Position numbers and translations under genes: made by a program. DNA of 64,000 nucleotides, from NCBI GenBank assembly GCA_023238725.1, contig CM041538.1, forward strand, positions 10,228,880-10,292,879, read 5' to 3'. Positions 33,501 through 48,500 of this stretch are shown here, piece by piece. Source of the stretch: Scortum barcoo. Taxonomy: Eukaryota; Chordata; Actinopteri; Centrarchiformes; Terapontidae. The notes beneath the pieces were generated by a model. The model was not told the DNA's origin. It made no database searches and saw only the letters and a program-made list of their open reading frames with translations. Position 1 is the stretch's first letter. The number at the start of each line of letters is the position of its first letter.

Positions 33501-36500
33501 ATTATAGATTGATTTTGGCTGCCTTTCAGTTGTTGTGTACTCCCTCCACCAGCCGAGCAGTTTGCAATACCGTGCTTTGAAGTGACTGAAAAGGTGTCTG
33601 TCCTCTGTGAGTGACGGGAAAGCTTTGTGTGTGCAGGGTTTTGCTGATGCCGCACTGCTGTTTTGCCACTCTCACCACATCCTGGTCCTGCAGGTCTGAA
33701 ACTAGATCCAGGAGAGAAAGCATGACATGATGCCGTTGTAGTGTATGTAGGGTATTTCAAGTTGTTGATAGTATGATCAAAGCTGCAGAGAAAGCTGTAC
33801 TGTGACAAGATGAAAATAGCAGAGCCCTTTTATCGATGGTCAATACACCTGTCCCTCAATTTCCTGTGTTAGCTGGGTTTCGCACCTTTTGTAGTCTGTG
33901 TGCAGACGACGCCTACATGTTTGCAGACAGAGATGCAGTAAGACTTTGTTTTTAGTCGTTTTTTTGGCATAGACACTGTGCAAAGCTTAAGAGTACAAGG
34001 TAATATTCTTCAATGTGGCAGGCTCTCTTAAGCCTACACCAGACTGCTGAATGAAGTCTTTAATGTTAATGTTAATCATTTATTCATAATAAACTAATGC
34101 ATGCTTTCCAAAAAGGCATGTCACATTTTAGGGTTTAATGCATGCATATATATACTATATTAGCACCGAAGCTTTTGGCTCAATAATATAACAAGTGAAA
34201 AATTGGCCCAGTGGGTGGCCCCCAGTGGTGCAGGCATGGTGGGACAACAGGCACAACATGGTAAAAGGTTCGGTTTACCTTGATAACTTGTTGGAGTTGG
34301 AGTTTTCATCTAACCACTCAGTGTGGCTGTCTCTTCCTTTACCAAGCCTGCTGTGGAATTTTTTTTTTTTTTTTTTTGCGTGTTACACTGAGCAGCACAC
34401 AACCTGTCCCTGACACGTAGATATGCATTCATATCATATTTGCAGGGTACAGGCCTGTTTGTTTAAAGAATGGCTCAGGGCTTGTTTAGGCTCCCTGCAA
34501 ATAGTGTCCATGTCCTCCAGAGCGATATGCAAGTTGTGCAAAATTATTATGTTTGTTTGTTTTAATAACAAGCAACAGAGTGGGAGTGACAGCGTGACTC
34601 TTCATTTGATGATTCAAATTTTAAACTTGTGTTCATTGACATTATATTTAGCAAGGCTGTGGTGCATAAAGAATTGTCAACAGCATATGACTTCTTGTTT
34701 TGTAAGCCTTGAAAGTTCCATATTCTTATTTATAATGATTACGCGATGCGCAGTCCTACAAGTGCCGTCACACTATTCCACTCTCTTTAGATTAATGCAG
34801 CAGTGCAACAATGTTCGATTTAAAATACTTGAATACTTAAATCAGCTTTTAAGCATGTTTTTTATAGGAAGGAAACACACTTCACATTTAATAGACCTCA
34901 ACACAACATGTTTTCTTTGTTCAGAAGAGGGTGCCTAAAATGCTTAAATTGCTTAAAATTTGCATCCACAATAACTGAGCACTGTTAAAGAGAATCCAAA
35001 GATGCAGTTGCCAAATCATCTAATTTGGTCACTTACTATTTGCAACAATAAAAACCTGATTATTGCCCAACCTAAAATCATCTCTACTAAAATTAACTGT
35101 CTATCTTTGTCTGTTTTTGCCCTGTACACTACTGTGAAGGGCTCATGTTACACCGCTGTTAGCAAGGTGTCATAGGATTTCTGAAGATGTGTGTCGTTCA
35201 GCCAACTGGAGAGATGCAGGCCTTACTGCCATTGATGAATGACCTTTTATCCCTAACAATGAGTCTGTGGTCAAGGAGAATACTATTTCTAAGTGTGTGT
35301 CTGAATTTAGATTAATTACCTCCTGTGACAGTGTGCTGAGTTTGTTCCTGTTGGACAAAGTCCAAGTTATTGCTCCCATGGGTAGATTTGATTTTGGCGA
35401 ACACTTCGAGGTAACAACATAACATCAGCGGTGCAGGTAACAACAGAAAAGTCCACCACCTTGCAGATTTGACGATAACACAGTTGTAGTTGAGATTTGA
35501 TGAGAGCATCGACATTCCACAGCACAAGTGTTGCTGGGGAGAAAAACAAGAGAATAAAGCTCACAGCTACAATGGTGGCAGTGTTCATATCTGGACTTGG
35601 CCCCGCACTTCTAACCATGGATGTGTGGATAGATGACAAACACTGGCCCTTTTTCCTCACGCAGGCCCACGGAGACCTGGCCTCCCTGTTCAGCCTGAGC
35701 TCAGCTCCGCTTAGCTCTGTTGGCTCGGCGCTCTGTGGACGCTCAGGCTGTGAGCGAGTGTTGCCTGAGAGCGTGACTGGCATGCTAGCGACTAGCGGCC
35801 CTGGCTACATAAAGCCATATTGATGTGCTTCCAAGATGCTGCCAAAGCTAGCAGATGACGCTACCGCTGCCAAGGCAGTAGGTGGGGACAGATGCTACCT
35901 GTCCTCGCCCGCTCCCTCCAGCCAGATTGTTCCCAGTAACAAAGCAATAAACTTAATAGATCAGCATATCAGTTTTATAGCAACATTCATGCCGTAATTA
36001 GGACAACGATTTACTAAAATAATAATAAAAACCCCAATCAGGGCAGCTTGGTGAGCACTGATGCATCACAGGACTGTATTCTCGGGTCTGAAACCTGGCC
36101 TTGGTTCTTCTGTGTGGTTTGCTTTGCACGCTCTTTCTGCATACACTCAAGCTTTCCCCCCTTTTCCACGCCATCTTCAGCTCAGACGCACAGACGCTCA
36201 GGTCAAACAAACGTGGAGCTCTAAATTGTCTGAATGAATGTGAGTGTTTCTCCAAGCCTCACAACAGACTGACGGTCTTTACAATCCGCATAACACATGA
36301 CACCCCTCTAACCTCAGAGGACAGATGAAAGCCCTCGTCGTTATCTTGTTTCCATCTCATGTTTGTGTCTGTCAACAGTTGTACGCCATTGAGCATGTGT
36401 CTTTTTTGTCTGAGATAAATGACAAGTTTATCATCTGCTTTAGTATCTCAAGATAGCTCTCTCACTAGAACTAAAACACGCTGCCTGAGGAACTGTTGAA

Positions 36501-39500
36501 ATATAAGCACACTTGCATAGGTTTGGGGACTCCTCCCTCAGATATATACATAAAGGAAAAACAGAAGGCAAAAGTATAGAGTAGACACATTTTGCCCTTT
36601 GATTCTTGTGGCCTCATAGCTTCACTTTGTCCAACTATGAAAAGTTACTTTTGTTCTGTATCCTAAGAACATTTTCGCTGAGACCCGGAGGTCTCACAGC
36701 GTCAACCACTGTTCGCTAGTTAGTTATCAATCTGCTTCCTCCTCTGCTGTAGCCCCCTCAAGCAGCACTGTGATGTTCCATTTTTTTTCCCTTTGCCTTT
36801 CACCCCCTTCCCATTTGCACCCTTCATATTCGTAGAGCAAAACTCCCGTGTAGTAGAACTTTTAGAAAAGGTTGAACGTTGACATTCTGCAAAATGTCAG
36901 AAATGCTCCTTGACCCGAGCTTTTGTCGGTTCTGCCGTCTGATTGGATTCCGGCTGCGTGCTGAGTTCACGGTGGGCTCACACTCAGACGGGAGGCCATT
37001 GGAGTACTAACAGATGCCATGGCAGCAAGGAGGGTGTTGATTGGTCATTAGAGAGGCCACACTCCTCCACTCACACTCCTGAGAGGACCCCAGGGTCTCA
37101 CACTTTGTTTATCCCGCAACCCTTCTGCCTTTCTCTTTCGTCTTAGCTCCGCGACTTTGCTAAATTGGCTCTTTTACACAGAATCAGATATCGCCCGAGT
37201 CTCCGTTGTCTTTTGTCTGTTTTCTCTGAAGCAAATTGAGGAAGTCTCTTAACTTCCCTGCCACGCTATGGTAATGGCCAAAGTGTGAGTGAACTTCAAG
37301 GCCAACTCTCAGCAGCCTACACACCTTTTTTTTTTTTTTTCATTTCTGCGTTCACAGGCGTGGTTAGTGGGTATTTGTAGCCGTTTGTGTGTTGATGATC
37401 TTTTATTTTGCAAAACTCTTAATGACATGACTAACTGAAGCATTAGTTACTTTGGTCCAAAATGCCCTGCTATTATGAAGCACTACATGACCGTTTATAT
37501 CACCTGACTCAGGATCTGAACCGTATTAGAAAGACGTTTCAATTACATCTGAATGGCTCAGGCTAGAAAATGCCTGTAATCCAGTGTGATATTTAACTGG
37601 AATACATATGAATGGATGATTTTAGTTTGGCATTACAGCCAAAAATGGTATCTGCATCATTGACAATACATTTGAAATTTAGTTGACCTTTTTGGGACAG
37701 TTACTTGTTCACAAATCTAGACAAGGCTATTTGTTTGAGTTGACCAGCAATGACCAGCAGGACTCTACCGTTATTGCTGTTTTTCAACACAGTTTCATCC
37801 CAGTTAATTTTTTCTCTGTGCACTACACAGTAAGATACGAGACTTGTTTGGAATTTTTCGATTTCAGTTGTCCAGATGACGAAGTCGGCCAGCTAGCGTT
37901 AATGCTCCTCTCAGTGCTCTACAGCCTTGTTCTTTTGTTCGCGTCTGGAGTCATTTGTAGCTCCCCGCTCGCAGTCACTCATCCATTCAGTAACTGTGTA
38001 GTGGCCTGCTGCTTACTGGGTTTAGTTCCAGCTCTTTTCTTATTTAAAAGAGATGGGAGTAAGTGTTGTCCTCACGTTTCACTCAGGGCCTGTTCATGGT
38101 GAGGCTCTAAAACTAAAAATGTCAAAGTTTCGGTACTGTTTGAGGTGTCCCTTCTGGCCAATGCAGACACAAGACATCTTACCCAGGTGAGGGTACAGAG
38201 TTAATTCAAGGCCAGAAGAATAGATTTTTTTCTTTTTGCATTGTCTGTACTTTTTATTTTTACTTCTAATGCAGGAAAATTTGCATGTCTGTCTGGCTTA
38301 AGGGTTTAAAGGAGAGAGCCACTTGTGTGGACACAAAACTCTTGTTACTGTTGCCGCTGTTCGTTCAGTCCAGGAACACTTTTTTTTTTTTCTTTGTGCA
38401 TCCACATTTCACTCGCGTCCCCATCTCGACCTGTTCATCCTCTGTCATATGAACTCTTTCTTGGAGATCACACGTTGTTTGCATATTTGCCCCCCCTCCC
38501 CCCTTCCGGATTATGACTTTTCATGACACGGACAGACTGGCCCTACAAGGAGAATGCGGGGGGGGGGCTCACATTTTAGAAAATGCACACATTCGCCACC
38601 ATAAGGGCAGCTGTTAGTGAACTTCTCCGTTTCTCCAGAGCAAAGAGTATTGTTGGCCACAGCATGAAGAACTGGGGGCAAAATGGGACGGGATGGGGCG
38701 AGGAGGAATGGAGGGAGACTGGGGAGGTAGGATGATGGTGGGTATACTGATGGCAGTAGTCTATAAGCTCAGAGGTAAGGTATTGTAGGTGTTGCTGGCC
38801 GAGCTTGCCCACTCTCTGACGCAGTGCTGAAACTCCAGGGGCAAACTCTTTTGTGTGATACACATACGACTGTGTATTCGTGTGCACGGCTGCACTGGTG
38901 TGTGTGTGAGAGTGACTGTGCATGAGACACAGAAGCGGCAAGAGCTGCAGGAGGCTCATCTAATGCTGCCAGACTGGGAGAACATGGAAAGACTTCTAGG
39001 CACTGACGCTCACAGGCTATTTTTAGACTTCCCCTTTCCCTGGCAAAAAGTGGGGTAAAGCAGGGACCGGATCAATGATTTAAAATGAGATGATTCTGAT
39101 GAATGCAAAGGAGCTTCATCACGTCGCCCTCACTAGCTGCCTCACAGCGTCGCCGTCGTCGGTGGCTTGTTTTTAGCTTGTATGTGCGCATCTGTGTGTG
39201 CTGTGCGTCTCAGTGTGATGGCAGATGAATTTATTCCCTTGTGACCACTCTTGAGTTATGCTCCGGAGAGCTGTGGGAATTTTGTGTGTTTAAAAATAAA
39301 ACACCATGGAGGCAAAGGCTACTATAATGTCCAGAATGATTCAAATAAAATGGTGTTCCAAATAAAAAAAGGTCCCAAATGATGACAATAGATGACCGGA
39401 AGTATATATGTTCACGCACAGCAGATGGCACAAGCATGCGCAACAAAACACACATGTATGCCCCAAAAAAAAAAAAACACACACACAGAACCAATTACGT

Positions 39501-42500
39501 CGAGTCAAAGAACAATGATTGGCTGGTGCTTATGCGTATGTAATACTAATGTGTAATACTAATGTGGCCTAGTTTAGCCCACAAATGAACAGGATTAGTG
39601 CAGCTCCTGTTTTAATGTAGCTTTGATGATGTTAATCTATCCTAGTGTGGCAAGTTGGATTCCATTTAAAAAAAAAAAAATAAATAAAAAAAAAAGCTGT
39701 GCTCAAAAATATGTTGACTTTCGTGTCATCTCGAGCAGATTTTATGATGACAGCATTTTAACAGGATTTGGGGTTGACTAACTTCTCATGACTATCATCC
39801 GGCCTGCTTCTGTTGTCGTGCGCAGCGGGAATGATAGCCATAAATCTCATAAAGCTCCTTTGCTTGTGAAGAGTTCCAGCCTTATTAAACAAGACGCCAC
39901 TTTCTTGGAGATTTTTCTACAAAAACCTTTGATTAAAACTGAGTTTAGTACAAATAAGCATGCACCCGCTGTCTTTTGGTGGGTCGTTGGTATGTCTTAT
40001 TTGTATTGCATTGTTAGCAAATAACATATGATGTAAGATCATGAGTATTAATTTTGCAGAACAGCCTAAACAGCCTGCCAAACCCACCTTTAGACGAATG
40101 GAAGGAGCAGATGAAGGCAGACATTGTTACAAAGGATGTAGTCTCAGTTTGCGTTCTGGTCTCACAGGGATGCTGCCATGTAGATTGATGCAAAATGGTC
40201 TAAAAAGACGAATGATGAAAAGACGGAAATGTGTTTTCCCCGGCAATTAAGGAAATCAACCTACTTATTGACATGATATGAGAGCCGGTATCCTGACATG
40301 TAGCCCGTTGTCCTTTATAGACCTTAATTTTGCAGCCAAGGCCGAACCCAAGTGAAGCAGAACTAGTAGTCCAGGCCTACTGTCTGCGCTGTCATTTCAG
40401 CTTCTGTCCTCACTATTTACATGTCAACAGCTATGCCCTTAGGCTACGTCTCTCCATCCAAGGCCGCTCCTATGTTGCCTAACACCACGCAATTACTGTG
40501 AAGATGATGGCGTTTACATGCATGTTGTAGCCCTACTGGCCCTTAATTTGGATCCTGGCCTATTTTTCCAAGACAAAATGTGGGTCAATCTTGATGTCTT
40601 TGTGAACGTCTGAGACCATTTATCATTCCAAATCATGTAATTCACCCACAAGGTCTTTTGTTTTTGGACACACCTTCCAAACCTTCACGCAGACTGCTAT
40701 TGTTGAGAGCACTGCCTGAACGTGGAATCATTTCATTGATTATCTCGCTCCATTGGAGCTGGTTAAGATGAGGCTAGGAGTTGTATAAACATCAAATACC
40801 CCATTTCAGACTGACACAGTGATGCAGGATTAACCGGTGTCTGTGGTCAGAGTGAATAGGTTTATTCATCCGGCCCTTGGGACCTGCTTCTGACCAGGGT
40901 TTAACTGCTTTGGTGCTGCAGTTATTTTTCTTTATGTAGCCCAAAACCCCAAATCACCAAATCTTCCTTAAGGGGCTTTACAATCTATACAGCATATGAC
41001 ACCCTCTATTTTTTTATTTGAAATCTTATAATAGATAGATTGGTGTTTTATTTTTTGCTTTTTAAAATCTTGACTAAACACACTCGAATCTCTGTGTAAA
41101 CAAAGCAACAAGCACTGTCATAGAAATGAGTGGCAACAACTACACAAACGAAAACCTACACTTTATATTTGATTAATGTGGAGATATGTTGTCTATTTAT
41201 TTATTTGTCCTTGACAGTATGACTGACTGGATGACTGATTAATTATTAAGATCACTTATCAAACAAAGATGTCAGACATTCTGCAGCACCAGCATTCCAC
41301 CATCAAACACGGGCTCGTGTGTGTGTGAGTGTGTTTGTGTGGGTGTAGTTGTGTTGACATGTCTTAGCCTCATCCCGTCTGCTGAATCACTTGTTGGCAA
41401 AGCCCACTTTTCCAAATCCTGTGAGAGTCAGAAAAAGCATGCTGATGAAGCAAAGTGAAATCATAATGCACTGTGAGTGTTAAGGACTTCAATTCTCAAC
41501 TTTTTCCGCTGAAGCCAGTAAAAATTTGGGCAAACGTGTGTGAAAGTTTTGGTGGTTGGGTAGTGTCTGCCCTGTGTTTTTTCTGTCAGTATTTCGTCCA
41601 TCAGCCCTGCAGAGCATCGAGACCCCCGTGACTGTGCTCAGGATTAGGCACCATTGTACGCTTTTAACAGATACAGATGTATTGTCATCCCTGTGGAAAG
41701 GCTGGCTGACTGGCTGTCTGACTGCCTGACTGAGAGCTGTCTGTCTGTCAGCCTTTGCATGTGAACTTCAAATCGCAGCTCGGCAGCACCAAGCATGTAG
41801 CCGCCAAAGGCAAGGCTTTGCACTGTCATCAGCGCCACGCAGCTGCCTCTGGGTGCTGTGCCATATGACATTAACTGAGATCGATCCTCTCCACACCTCA
41901 AGGAGCTGCTGTGCTGCACACAGTGTTTCCTCTGATGCTGCAACCACCACCTCAAAGACTAGAAAAGGAGCTCCCCCAAAGCACGTGTAATTGAGTGACA
42001 ATGACCCGATTGGCAACGTTCCTAAATTTTCTAAGTTGTGCATCCGAAAACTATTTTTGTCAGGCTTTTCTGTCACATGAGACCACACGAAAAACATGGA
42101 TTCATACTCGGCAGCGAAGCCTTTTTTACAGTGTGTAAATGAGTGCAGCCACAACCAATACCCCACGGCCTGTCATAGTAACAAAGTCAGACTGTTTACT
42201 CGGTAGTTTCAACACACTTCATGGTAAAGTTAAAGCTTACTTACCTTGTAGAGGAAGTAACACTCTTGGTTCAGGTTATCTTCATGGGTTTTTATGCTTA
42301 ATAGCTTAATAATAGAGTTATTAATTCACTGTGCTTATATAGTTGTTTTTTGACTGAGGCAGATGGTTGGACCATATGGAGAGAAGTATGTGATTATGTG
42401 AGGAAATGTTTGGTTTTTAAGCCAACCAGCCAACAACCAGAGATGGAATCATCACCAGCAACCTGCGTCGTCGCAATCCAGACTCTTCAGGCTACCCTCC

Positions 42501-45500
42501 CGTCTATTTAGAAACAAATATCTGGGTCACGCCTCAGCTTCCAGGTTCCACCTCAGATTTTAGGGCACATTACCGCACTCGATTTTATTATTTCGCAACG
42601 GCCGATGCATCATACAGTGTGGAAAGAATTGGAGAGTAGTCTGTCTAGGGAGATACTGGTTTGTTTGTTTTTTTAGCTTCGGAGGCTAACACCCCCCTCC
42701 CACACCACCACCACCACCCCCCCCTAACAAACATGCTGTCTGTGTGTTGTGTTGAAGATGCAGTCATGCGGAGCCGGTGTTTGACATAATGTTGGACCAG
42801 TATGGAATCTGACTGGAAATATCAACGCTGATATGTGGTGATACACAGAGGCTGTCACAAAGGTTGCATCCATATGCTGTGGCACTCATTCGTGAAGCTG
42901 TGAAATTGGGTTGCATCCCAACTAGCCTGGAGACAGTATTGCTTTCACTTCTCTCTTTCTGTCTCTCTCTCTCCACCTCTTCTCTCCCACTGTCTTTCTC
43001 TCTCTCTCTCGCTCGCTCTCTCCCATCTCATCCCACTGAAGCATTTTTCTGGGAAGACAGAACAACTAATGTGGCATTAATAGGGTCACATCATCTCCAA
43101 GCAGCTCTTCCTTTCTTCTTCTTCCAGTGGCTGAGGCTGTTGTTTATCTTTTTCTGATGTAGCTGTAGAAATGGCTTAGAAATCCCCCAGGCCAGCATCT
43201 CTCACATGTGAAGCCTGCCAGTTGATTTTTTTTTTGGCTGGTAAAGCAGGTTCTACCTTTAGAGATTGTTTTCTTTCTTGTTTTATTCAAATTCATGCAC
43301 TGGAATTCAAATGCATCTCCCCTTTGCAAATTTAGACCTATTTCCAGACCTAATCTAGATGATTGTGATGATTGATTTGCTGCTGCCTTTTGTAAGAAAT
43401 ATAATACCCTGTTCTGAGTTTACATCTAGATACCAATCTAAAGATTCTTGATTATTGATTCAATCTGATAACACAAATCTGCTCTAATTGAATACACAGA
43501 GTTTTTGACTAACCTTTAGGCTTTCACTCTTTCTGTCAGTCCCCAGTCCTCATTTGTAACAACACGGTGTGACCAATCAGTATCAGTAAACTTAAGGACC
43601 ATATCATCGTTTAAGAAGTTTCTCTTTTCTGAAAACCTCTGCTCACTAAATCAGCATGAAATGTAATGCCATTTGCAGTGTGCAGTCTGAGACTTGATAG
43701 GCAAAAGGGGTGAGAAAAAAAAGTTTTAAACGTCTGTGAGTGTGTTTTTCTCCCTGCTGGCCTTTGAAAGATGCCAGTTAATCTGCTTACTCCTTTAATT
43801 GTGAGTGTAGGGGTTGGGCCTCCCCCCGGCCAGAATAAGCCTACTGATCCAGAAGTAAAACGATGACCACCACAGTTATTCCTTCCTTTAGGTTGTGCAG
43901 CCCCCCTCCAGTCTTCTTTAGCCACCCCTCGTCTCCTCCTCCTCCACCTTACCCTGTCTCTGAGGGGAGAAAGCTCCTTGTTCTGACAATAGACATTTTT
44001 TGCCATATGTTGGCTTGACATCTTCATCAGGTTCACAGCAGGTTACCTTAGTTAACTTTCACTCCACTGCCTGATGGGATTTTCTCCCTCTGTTTCTCCA
44101 ATCGGCCCAGGCTCAAAGTCTAGACGGCCTCCGAGGCAGGGTCCCTCCAGCCCCGCGTCCACAATGGCTGTATTGTGGACGCTAGTAGTAGTGGTAGCTT
44201 CCTCCCGTTACAGCGAACAGGCTAGTGCTAAAACAATGCTTTTGTCCGAGGGCGTGCGAGGGGGGGCCTAATCCACTACATACTGTGAAATAAATCTCTC
44301 GCAAAGATGAGAGAGCGAGCGAGAGAAACGGAGTGAATGAAATCATTGCCAAGAAGGTTAAGAGTGCAGCAGTTTAACCCCTGGCCAAGAAAGAGGGAGG
44401 AGAGGAGGCAAAGGGAGCGAGAGAAAGGAGGAACAAGGAGAGGCAGGCGCTACATCCCTTCATCTCCGGAGCACGGATGGAGGAGAGGGGCTGCCGGTGG
44501 CTTTCACAGCCTCTCTTCTCACCAGAGGAGCTGCTGTTCACCATATGGGATTTGGCCTCTCTTAACAAACAGGCCCTCTATTCACTCACAACACACATTC
44601 AGTCGCTCATGGAATAAGGTGGAAAGAAGTGCATTTTTTATGCCTTTAGAACACTGGATGGCCATGAGGGCTCTAAGTCTGCGTTTGATTCACATAGTAT
44701 AGAGAATTATAAACTCGAGGCTTTCATCTAAATGTGTATTCACACTGGGTTAGGTTTAGGGTTAGGTCTTTTTTTAGTGTGTTTTACTGGAATCTCTCAG
44801 TTTTAAAGCCAGAACCATGCATTCAGGCATATTATTGAGCTCCTGAGGAGATCCTATAGAAACACAACATGGGCCTCTGCACTGTGGCTGTACCTCAAGT
44901 GCATAGTATGCTTTTTCCAGTAGTCTGCAAAGGCGATTTTTATATAGGTTTATGTCATTCATTCAAAGCAAATTTTACCTTTTTTTTTTTTTTTTTTTTT
45001 ACTTGTGTGACAAAATGGTTAAAGTTGAATAATAACTCACCGTGCAGCGCTGGGCAGTGTGAGGTTTCTGACACACTGGTGTTATGCGCCAGCTTTTTCT
45101 TTCAGCCAGCAGCATTAGGGCAGCATTAGGAATGACATCCTCTGCCAACAGCTTCTTTTTAGCCTACTTGGAAATCCCAAGAAGCGCAGATGCATGCCAA
45201 GATGAAGATGCCAGCATTTTTCATTTTTAGCCTACTTGGAAGCGCCAGCAGATGTAGATTTATGCAGAGAATAGAAGAAATAAGAGATGAAGGGGTAGGC
45301 TTGTTTCTCTCATGTTTCGGTGCACATATCGCGCTAATTTATTCTGTTTAATCCCTTCACGTTTAATGATCCACCTGAATAGGTAGGGAGGAAGCGGTGT
45401 CAGTTGAGAGAGGCAGAGGTCTACCTCCCACTCCTCAACAATCCATTCACTCCTTCCCTTACCTCATCTTTCCTCCTCCCACTCTTTCCCTGTTGCCCCG

Positions 45501-48500
45501 CTCTCAGTTCCCAGCACCCAGCACCCTTCACCTATTAACCCTCCTTTCTACTTGCTCACTCCTCACCTTTTAAAGACAGGCGTCTCAGGAATTGCCAAAA
45601 CATTGAATTTATTTATTTATTATTTATTTATTTTTTATAACACCACCAACCACCACCCCCCTTCTTTCCAGTATCTATGTCACGGCTCAGGGGCTTCCTT
45701 CATGCTGCCCCCATCGCGACTGTTAGAGGTCAGCCACGCTTGAAGCCCTCAGAGATCAATGGACATGCTGCATGTACAGTAAATATTCACTCCTGAGCTT
45801 GCCATCTATCTGTAAACATGTCATACGCTTGTACAGTACACGGACACAGTCGCGTGCACTTTGCAAACGCGGACCACTGGTCATTCCTCGAGCTCGTCAC
45901 ATTCGCCCACCTCCATTTCCTGGGGTGCGAATGGAGGAATCTAACTCTGGATAGGTGATTTCAATTCAATTCTCACCCACTGGATCTGTTTACGCTCCAC
46001 TGGGGTGAAATATGCTATAGGTTGTTTTCCCCTTGTCACTCTAACTGCCACCGGTGTCACATCAAACAGACTGTTTTTATATTCTTTGCAACAGCTCTCA
46101 GTAGATTTTGTCAACTGCTGGAAATATAATAAACACATTTTGTGTCCTTTTGCATTTTTGGCTCCGGGTTGAGAGGCTGATGTCAAACAAATTCGATACA
46201 GTATGCAGCTGGTGCTGACAGAGCATGGGTTGAAAGACAGGTGTGTGGACAAACAGGTAGCAGGCGGTACCGGCGGGTGTATGAAAGAGCAGGAAGTGGT
46301 TGATTAACCTCAGCAATAATTAGTCCAGTCAAATAGCAGAAGCTGCAATGAAGTCGTTGCGTGTTGGCATTTGTCTGTTTTCTTATAAGGCACAAGGTGC
46401 GGACTGTTTCTACCCTTTGTTGAGGTGTGTGTGTGTGTTTGCGTGTGTGTTTTGTGTTTTGTGCTGGTGTCCTCCAGAACCCGCCTGTGGCTCTAACTTT
46501 GTCATTTTGCATTGTATCTGACAGCTACCATTGTCTGTTGCATGCAAAAAGTGTTTTATGACCTTGTGAGCAAGCCAAAGTCTTTACACAACGCGCTTGT
46601 AAAACCCACGGCCTGTGTTTTTTTGAAAAATGCAAGAACCAAATCCGCAGAGGCTGCAGACAGAAATTTGTGGCTGTCCAGAATCCCTGCCTTGCAAATC
46701 AAGTAATGAAAATTTTTGATGACATTTAAACAAGAGAAAATTACGAGCATGTCATTTGCACCTCAAATATTTTTTTATGTGCTGAAAAGAAAATGGTTTA
46801 GTACAGGCTTCACATTGGTATTTCTGTACTCAGAAATGTATTGTCATCATATTTTTGGAGCTTGTGTGTGTGTGTGTGTGTGTGTTTTTGAAGATGGGGA
46901 GGGTGGATTAACCGGTGCAGGATCTGTCATGGTGACATTTGTGTCCCCTGGCGGAGCAGCAGGGGGCCTCTTCACCTCCGTAACCTTCAACTTTCAGCCT
47001 TAACCCCCTTCAGGCCCCCCTCTTGCGTCCACCACACGCCCAGCACGTCCGAAGGGAGGGGTGTGCGAACGTAAGAGAGTGAGAAAAATAGAGAAAGGGG
47101 GCGCAGGAGTGAAGAGGACAGAGAGCTGTAGGGGAGGGTGGGAGGAAGAGAAAGAAAGGTTGTGGAAGAAATAGGGGGGGAAAAAAAAAACAACAAGAAG
47201 AAGAGGCGAGCAAAGGAAATGGAAAGAGAGAGAGGCGAGAAGGAGGACTGGAAGCAAGGCAGAAATGGGGGGGGGGAATAATATATGTCATAGAATATGT
47301 AAAAGAAAAAACAGTGGAAAAGAGAAGAAAGAGGCAAAATGATTGGCAGAAAGATGTGGAGGTGGAGCAGAACAGAAAGAATAAGAGCCTGTAGGATAGT
47401 GCACACGGGATGCAGGAGAGGAAAGAGGAGGTATGAATGATAAAGGAAGGTGTTTGGTAGTGCTCTGAAGTTCCCACATGTCCTTGGCCGTACGAGAAAA
47501 GTATTTCTGCTTGTTGTTACAGCTCACCGTTTTGTGCCTCCTGTGCTGTATTCAAGCCTCTCGTTAGCTCCACGCCACCCCTCCCTCTGCACGACTCCAC
47601 ACTGAATGAAACATACCAGAGTCCACGCGTGCAAGATGTTTTGGAAAAAGGAGTACTTATTTGAAGTTCATCTGGTCATGTGACATAATGTTATATCTGT
47701 CTGCTCTTTCTCATAGAGCTACTTTTGAAAATTGTTTTACTAACCGTTAAGTATTCAGTTTATAGAAATATGAAACCTAATCTAGCAGCATATCCTCAGT
47801 TTAACCAGTAAATGATTGATTAACAACTTTTGGGATAATGGAGTAGACTGTCATCTATTATTTTTCTATTGCTCGCTGCACAAGTGGTAAATACTTTATT
47901 AGAGCGGCCACTCGTAAATGTGGGGCATTAAACTATTCATATGGGGATTTTAAAAGCTTGGCGTTGTAATCGTTGGTGCAAGAGATAAATTGAAGTCTAC
48001 AAAAACAAACGATTGCATTTATGGAAAACACACAGCCATATACTTACATACTACCTGTAGTTTCTGCTGTGTGTCGAACAGCAGACGTTTTGGCCTGTCA
48101 TTGCAGGGAAAGCATGGGTGTTATCGATAACATTAAAAATGACTGCACCCCACCTAGGTGTCCCAGTTCTCGGGTGTTGTTCATGCCAGCTCACTGTCCT
48201 GGTTTACTGGAACACTTGATGGACTTAAGCTGTCATTGATAATTGCCTTCACATGTGCTTTTCCTGCAAGTCAAAATGTGAAAAAAAGTCTGTTCTGTTG
48301 CAGCTGCTATCAGTCGCACTTCTCCTGTCTGTACTGTCAAACCTTCCCCTGTATTTTCATACCTATACACACCTGGCTAATCACTGCACAAAGTAGGCAG
48401 GGCTGCCAAAAGCTCCAAACATTACACTCCCCCTAGCCCTTTTTTCTTCTGTAACTCCTGTCCCTTTTCCTCTGTCCTGTATCACACACCAGCAGCAGTT

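Larger units (their letters stand above)
33084..34168. mobile_element. 1.1-kb segment bounded by 73-bp inverted repeats (candidate non-autonomous transposon)
   Basis: The left arm 33084-33156 is the reverse complement of the right arm 34096-34168, with about 66 of 73 bases matching by eye. Shared words include GTGCTAATATAGTATAT and TTAAACCCTAAAATGTGAC. A further shared TTTATTATGAA lies inward of both arms. The interior has no recognisable transposase. Alternatives are two separate short elements in opposite orientation, or an inverted duplication. Confidence 0.55.

Noticed and set aside
34423..34938. 171-codon open frame in dennd1b intron 2
   Set aside because: Cys/Phe/Leu-rich translation of AT-rich DNA, no domain recognised in sense or antisense.
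37683..38102. 139-codon open frame with hydrophobic segments
   Set aside because: Resembles a membrane protein superficially, but no family is recognised, no promoter or splice signals fit, and it sits inside an intron.
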